From: WHTB01 sp050699035
GTDB lineage: Bacteria > Actinomycetota > Actinomycetes > Propionibacteriales > Nocardioidaceae
Reading direction: 5' to 3'
DNA length: 7,501 nt
Assembly (NCBI GenBank): GCA_050699035.1
Contig: JBOHDE010000199.1
Span: 1 to 7,501 of the forward strand
The notes under the pieces are model-generated. The model ran no database searches, was not told the DNA's origin, and saw only the letters and a list, made by a program, of their open reading frames with translations. This document shows, piece after piece, positions 6,386 to 7,501 of this stretch; position 1 is the stretch's first letter, and each line of letters begins with the position of its first letter. The translations under genes and the position numbers were made by a program.

Positions 6386-7501
6386 ATGGTTCCGGATGTC
6401 AAGCCCTCCGCAGCACTGCCGGACGGCTGGTCGGCGCTGGCCGGGCGATCCATCACCTTGCTGCGGGAGACCCAGGACGAGGGCGGCGGCTGGCCGGCCA
6501 GCCCGACGTTCCCGCCGTACGCCTTCTGCTGGTTCCGCGACGGGTCATTCGTGGCCGAGGGCGCGAGCGCGTCCGGCCTGCTGCCGGAGGCCGACCGGTT
6601 CCACGCGTGGTGCAGTGACGTGCTGAAGCGCGAGCGACCGGCCGTCGACGCGGTGGTCGACGCAGTGGTCGACGGGGGCACCGCCGGCGCCGAGCTGGCC
6701 GACTCCGACTACCTCCCGGCCCGCTACGCCATCGACGGCACCCGGCACGTGGACGACTGGTGGAACTTCCAGGTCGACGGATACGGCACCTGGTTGTGGG
6801 CCCTCGAACGCCATCTCGGGCGTTCCGGCGGACGCGTCGCGCCGTACGCCGACGCCGTCGAGACCGCGACGCGCTACCTGGTCGCGACCGGCCGGGGCAC
6901 CTGCCGGGACTGGTGGGAGGAGCACCGAGACCAGCACCACGTGACGACGCTCGCCGGAGTGTCCGCCGGCCTGCTGGCGGCGGTCCGGATGGGCTCACTC
7001 GACCACCAGCTCGCGGACCGGGCGACCGAGGTCGCCGCCGAGGCGCGGGCCGACATCATCGGCAGCGGCGTCCACAACGGGCACCTGGTGAAATGGCTCG
7101 GCGGCGACGAGATCGACGCCAGCCTGCTGGCGGTCGCCGCACTGTACGACGTCCTCTCGCTCGACGATGCCCTCGTGGTGGCGACCGTCGACCACGTCGA
7201 GGCGTTGCTCACCGACGGCGGCGTGCACCGCTACCCCACCGACACGTTCTACGGCGGCGGACAGTGGCCCGTACTCGCGTGTCTGCTGGCCTGGCACCAC
7301 GCGCGGGCGGGGTCGCTCACCCGCGCCCACGAGCTGCTCGACTGGGTGGCCGGGACGGCCGACGCCGACCTGCTGCTGCCCGAGCAGGTCGCGCCGCGAC
7401 TCGCGCCCGATCGGCTGGCCGAGTGGGACGAGCGCTGGGGACCGAGCGCCCACCCACTGGTCTGGTCGCACGGCATGTTCCTCGGTGCCCTCGCCCTTCT
7501 C
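6386..7501 (+). CDS. Glycoside hydrolase family 15 enzyme (glucoamylase / isomaltose glucohydrolase type), partial
   Basis: The frame is open from ATG 6386 to the right edge, giving 372 residues without a stop; from family size only a short C-terminal piece should be missing. It is an (alpha/alpha)6-barrel glycosidase. The family blocks are GWPASPTFPPYAFCWFRDGSF (35-55), with the Trp-x-Arg-Asp substrate-binding motif; VDDWWNFQVDGYGTWLWAL (122-140); WWEEH (176-180), whose Glu178 is the likely general acid; LLPEQV (330-335), whose Glu333 is the likely base; and HPLVWSHGMF (356-365), the usual final block. Both catalytic residues are therefore present. There is no signal peptide, so it should act on imported oligosaccharides. 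GH15 members release glucose from alpha-1,4 or alpha-1,6 glucosides, or split trehalose; the compact bacterial form here recalls the isomaltose-hydrolysing type reported in Kribbella, from memory and not verified. An in-frame ATG at 6350 exists but lies inside the operator. Residues 87-94 are a small tandem repeat. Confidence 0.86.
   Translation, partial: MVPDVKPSAALPDGWSALAGRSITLLRETQDEGGGWPASPTFPPYAFCWFRDGSFVAEGASASGLLPEADRFHAWCSDVLKRERPAVDAVVDAVVDGGTAGAELADSDYLPARYAIDGTRHVDDWWNFQVDGYGTWLWALERHLGRSGGRVAPYADAVETATRYLVATGRGTCRDWWEEHRDQHHVTTLAGVSAGLLAAVRMGSLDHQLADRATEVAAEARADIIGSGVHNGHLVKWLGGDEIDASLLAVAALYDVLSLDDALVVATVDHVEALLTDGGVHRYPTDTFYGGGQWPVLACLLAWHHARAGSLTRAHELLDWVAGTADADLLLPEQVAPRLAPDRLAEWDERWGPSAHPLVWSHGMFLGALALL
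6644..6667 (+). repeat. 12-bp in-frame tandem repeat within the GH15 gene
   Basis: GTCGACGCGGTG is followed directly by GTCGACGCAGTG, with one difference, and a third partial copy starts with GTCGAC at 6668. The repeat is in frame and encodes Val-Asp-Ala-Val twice, then Val-Asp-Gly-Gly (residues 87-98). It probably extends the end of a helix before a loop. Confidence 0.8.

Noticed and set aside
6453..7476. Several minus-strand open frames opposite the GH15 gene
   Set aside because: They are shadows of the plus-strand gene, which is open to the window edge and carries GH15 catalytic motifs in the right order.

Overview
This is a GC-rich window that reads like an actinomycete (Kribbella, Nocardioides, Jiangella or Streptomyces relatives are plausible; the genus cannot be fixed from the sequence). 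The evidence is strong GC bias at third codon positions, frequent GTG starts, tightly overlapping genes and protein families typical of soil actinobacteria. It is a carbohydrate-utilisation locus with almost no non-coding DNA. The only real intergenic region is 62 bp, at 6324-6385.

Layout. Six genes run leftward on the minus strand as one apparent operon, read from 6323 down to position 1. They are a LacI-family repressor (5331-6323), a CUT1 solute-binding lipoprotein (4030-5334), two CUT1 sugar ABC permeases (3116-4024 and 2216-3103), a formylglycine-type family S1 sulfatase (735-2219), and the N-terminal part of a GH39-type glycosidase carrying an N-terminal Fn3-like domain (1-735, cut by the left edge). 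Every junction is a 1-4 bp overlap or a gap of at most 12 bp, so co-transcription and translational coupling are very likely. A single gene runs rightward from 6386 and is cut by the right edge. It encodes a GH15 (glucoamylase/isomaltose-hydrolase type) (alpha/alpha)6-barrel enzyme.

Regulation. The 62-bp divergent region holds one near-perfect 16-bp palindrome with a central CCGG (6350-6365), the expected form of a LacI-family operator. It lies 26 bp from the repressor start and 20 bp from the GH15 start, so one site could control both directions. The GH15 gene has no Shine-Dalgarno sequence but has a TANNNT -10-like hexamer 8 bp before its ATG, which suggests a leaderless mRNA.

How the genes could work together (inference). 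The lipoprotein and permeases import an oligosaccharide, powered by an ATPase encoded elsewhere. The sulfatase, GH39 enzyme and GH15 enzyme show no signal peptides, so they would remove sulfate and sugar units in the cytosol, and a released sugar would relieve LacI-type repression. The combination of sulfatase, GH39 (a family holding beta-xylosidases and alpha-L-iduronidases) and an alpha-glucosidase-type GH15 does not point to one textbook substrate. It is the most interesting aspect of the window. I see no RNA genes, CRISPR arrays, mobile elements or terminators.
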